A stretch of DNA of 8,070 bases from Candidatus Bathyarchaeota archaeon (GTDB lineage Archaea > Thermoproteota > Bathyarchaeia > Bathyarchaeales > UBA233). The notes under the pieces were generated by a model. That model worked only from the letters and a program-made list of their open reading frames with translations, had not been told where the DNA came from and did no database searches. A program made the translations under genes and the position numbers. Within the stretch, counting starts at the first letter, position 1; each line of letters opens with the position of its first letter. Positions 6,670-8,070 of the stretch are shown in pieces. Where the stretch lies: assembly GCA_003661945.1 (NCBI GenBank), contig QMXC01000042.1, positions 1 to 8,070 of the forward strand. Direction: 5' to 3'.

Positions 6670-8070
6670 TTACCAGAGCTTTTTGACTTTTGCGAAGCTG
6701 CCGATGTACCAGTGGTCGAAGAACGTGTCGTGTATCCATGTTATGGCTACACCACATTCAGGTGTTCTCACGAACTTGAAGTAATTGATGCTAAAGACTG
6801 AGGAAGCCCATAGTGGTGTCGGATTTGCTATATAGATTATTCGCAGCCAGTACCATTCTCGTTTTCCGAAGTATACCTGGTAGCCGTTGACGGTTAACGT
6901 GTATTCGCCGGGTCCGGCTAAGAGCATCGCGATTTCAGGCGACGCATAGGTGGCGCCGTCGTAGTTCATTGTTCCGTCCGGGTTTTCCACGTATAGGTCT
7001 AAGTCGCTTGTTGCCCAATGGGCCCAGTCGCGGTACCATGAGAGGATGACGTAGGCGAAGCCTTCTTCGTCTGGAATTGTGAACGTGTAGGTGTCGGATT
7101 CGCCTTCTTTTATTGTTCCGCAGTAGGTTACTATGTTTCCTTCGTAGACTTCTACCATGGCTTCTTCGATGGGTATACCCGGGTTGGATATGAAGACGCT
7201 TTTATGGAAACCGACAGATAGTACTTCTGTTACTTCGATTGTGAATTCGCCTATGTGGACGGGTTGATAGTTGGAGAAGTCGCCTTCGAGAACTATGCGG
7301 ACTACGCCTGGCTGAAAGTCAACATCCGAAGTTACAAGAAGCACCGCGTCGCCTACAAACCATTGAGGAGCGTCTGGGTAGCCAATTAGGTAGGCGTCAA
7401 CTCCGCCTCTTTCAGAGCTGCTCATGTAGACACTGTAAGCGTCGCCGAAGACGGGGTTTTGCTCCTCTGGAGGAGCAAACTCTACGTTGGAGATGGTGAG
7501 TTTGATTCCGTCAACGTATCGGCTTACAAGAATGTTGAAGTAAACGTATTCTCCCGGATACAGTGTTATGTCCTCTATGGTTACCTTTCCTCTACGCAGA
7601 CGTAGAATATCGATTGGCGGGTACCATAAGCTGCCGAACTTTGTATAGCATCGGCGATGAGGCTCAACAGTCCATTCTTCAACGTTAGCTTTCAAAATTT
7701 CCAAGGCTGCTGTAGCGTTTATGTAGCCAGCGCCGACCTCAAGCGGGATTGTTCCCGGAATTGGGGTGGCACCTTCAATTATTGCTTCCTTAATGTGCAT
7801 TGGACCATACGAAAGCCCTTGCTGTTCTATGTAGGCGTTCAGCAATGCGGCTACTCCTGCTCCCTGTGGGCAGGAGAAAGATGTTCCGCCTCCGATGGCG
7901 ATTGTATATGGCAGCTCGGCGGGTGTTAAGCCGAACAGTAGGGCGGAAGACGTGGAAACAACGTCGGGTTTTTGTCTGCCATCAGCTGTTGGGCCTCTGC
8001 TCGCCCATCTCCATACGCCTATTTTGTCGTTTGGCCAGTAGTAGTAGCCGGGTATGCCGTAACTCCATAA
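6670..8070 (-). CDS. S8 subtilisin-like serine protease, C-terminal part (5' end beyond window)
   Basis: The minus-strand frame is open from the right edge to TAA at 6670-6672, giving 466 visible residues (numbered from the edge). SRGPTADGR (24-32) and GTSFSCPQGAG (62-72) are the C-terminal landmarks of an S8 catalytic domain, with catalytic serine S64 encoded at 7879-7881; the Asp, His and Asn motifs must lie beyond 8070. Two beta domains follow (about 161-282 and 315-414; the second has TSDLDL, DGAT and GYQVY), matching those of the neighbouring subtilase in order and key residues. It lacks a dockerin and ends in a 52-residue aromatic-rich tail with no obvious anchor. The Ser motif is slightly unusual, with F for M after GTS and Q for the common H after the proline. 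It is a paralog of the convergent gene and probably also a secreted protease. The gene is cut by the window, not visibly broken; no frameshift or internal stop is seen. Confidence 0.93.
   Translation of the reverse strand, partial: LWSYGIPGYYYWPNDKIGVWRWASRGPTADGRQKPDVVSTSSALLFGLTPAELPYTIAIGGGTSFSCPQGAGVAALLNAYIEQQGLSYGPMHIKEAIIEGATPIPGTIPLEVGAGYINATAALEILKANVEEWTVEPHRRCYTKFGSLWYPPIDILRLRRGKVTIEDITLYPGEYVYFNILVSRYVDGIKLTISNVEFAPPEEQNPVFGDAYSVYMSSSERGGVDAYLIGYPDAPQWFVGDAVLLVTSDVDFQPGVVRIVLEGDFSNYQPVHIGEFTIEVTEVLSVGFHKSVFISNPGIPIEEAMVEVYEGNIVTYCGTIKEGESDTYTFTIPDEEGFAYVILSWYRDWAHWATSDLDLYVENPDGTMNYDGATYASPEIAMLLAGPGEYTLTVNGYQVYFGKREWYWLRIIYIANPTPLWASSVFSINYFKFVRTPECGVAITWIHDTFFDHWYIGSFAKVKKLW

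Noticed and set aside
7843..7845. TTG as the start of the minus-strand subtilase
   Set aside because: The frame continues without a stop to the right edge and encodes the SRGPT and GTSFSCP motifs upstream of this codon, so it is internal.
7876..7890. Minus-strand subtilase as an inactive pseudoenzyme because its Ser motif is GTSFSCPQ
   Set aside because: The serine is present and F, S and C variants around it occur in active subtilases; the other catalytic residues are outside the window and cannot be judged.
7657..7929. 90-codon plus-strand frame and other long antisense frames inside the large genes
   Set aside because: They lie wholly antisense to or out of frame with genes carrying clear family motifs, and their translations show no domain or start signal.
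1..8070. CRISPR arrays, insertion sequences, tRNA or rRNA genes
   Set aside because: Reading both strands showed no regularly spaced repeats, transposase motifs, terminal inverted repeats or RNA gene signatures; the coding content explains nearly all of the window.

Overview
The window looks like archaeal chromosome, most likely from an uncultured Thermoproteota lineage of the Bathyarchaeia type. That placement is an inference. It rests on GAGGT/GGAGG ribosome binding sites, a TTG start, AT-rich gaps that could hold TATA elements, an archaeal-looking AMP-forming acyl-CoA synthetase, an M32 carboxypeptidase, and a secreted subtilase ending in an archaeal-style dockerin. Nothing here (no rRNA, no marker gene) proves the taxon.

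Layout, left to right. (1) A 71-residue protein carrying an HExxH zinc-protease signature (103-318, +); its frame stays open to the left edge of the window, so a longer form is possible. (2) A complete M32 carboxypeptidase (413-1957, +) with every family motif. (3) Tail to tail with it, overlapping by 4 bases, an acetyl/propionyl-CoA synthetase-like enzyme (1954-3852, -). (4) A 168-base AT-rich divergent gap (3853-4020). (5) A large secreted S8 subtilase (4021-6603, +): signal peptide, propeptide, catalytic domain, two beta domains and a C-terminal dockerin. (6) A 66-base convergent gap with a hairpin and T-tracts on both strands. (7) The C-terminal 466 codons of a second S8 subtilase (6670-8070, -) that runs off the right edge. 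It has the same two beta domains but no dockerin.

The genes fit a protein-scavenging heterotroph. Secreted subtilases would cut external protein, the cytoplasmic M32 enzyme would trim imported peptides from the C-terminus, and the synthetase would activate a short acid such as acetate or propionate. That pathway is inferred from the gene set. The points most worth following are the two convergent subtilase paralogs that differ in whether they carry a dockerin, the paired cysteines of that dockerin, the altered acyl pocket of the synthetase, and the miniature HExxH protein. I see no CRISPR array, transposon, tRNA or rRNA.
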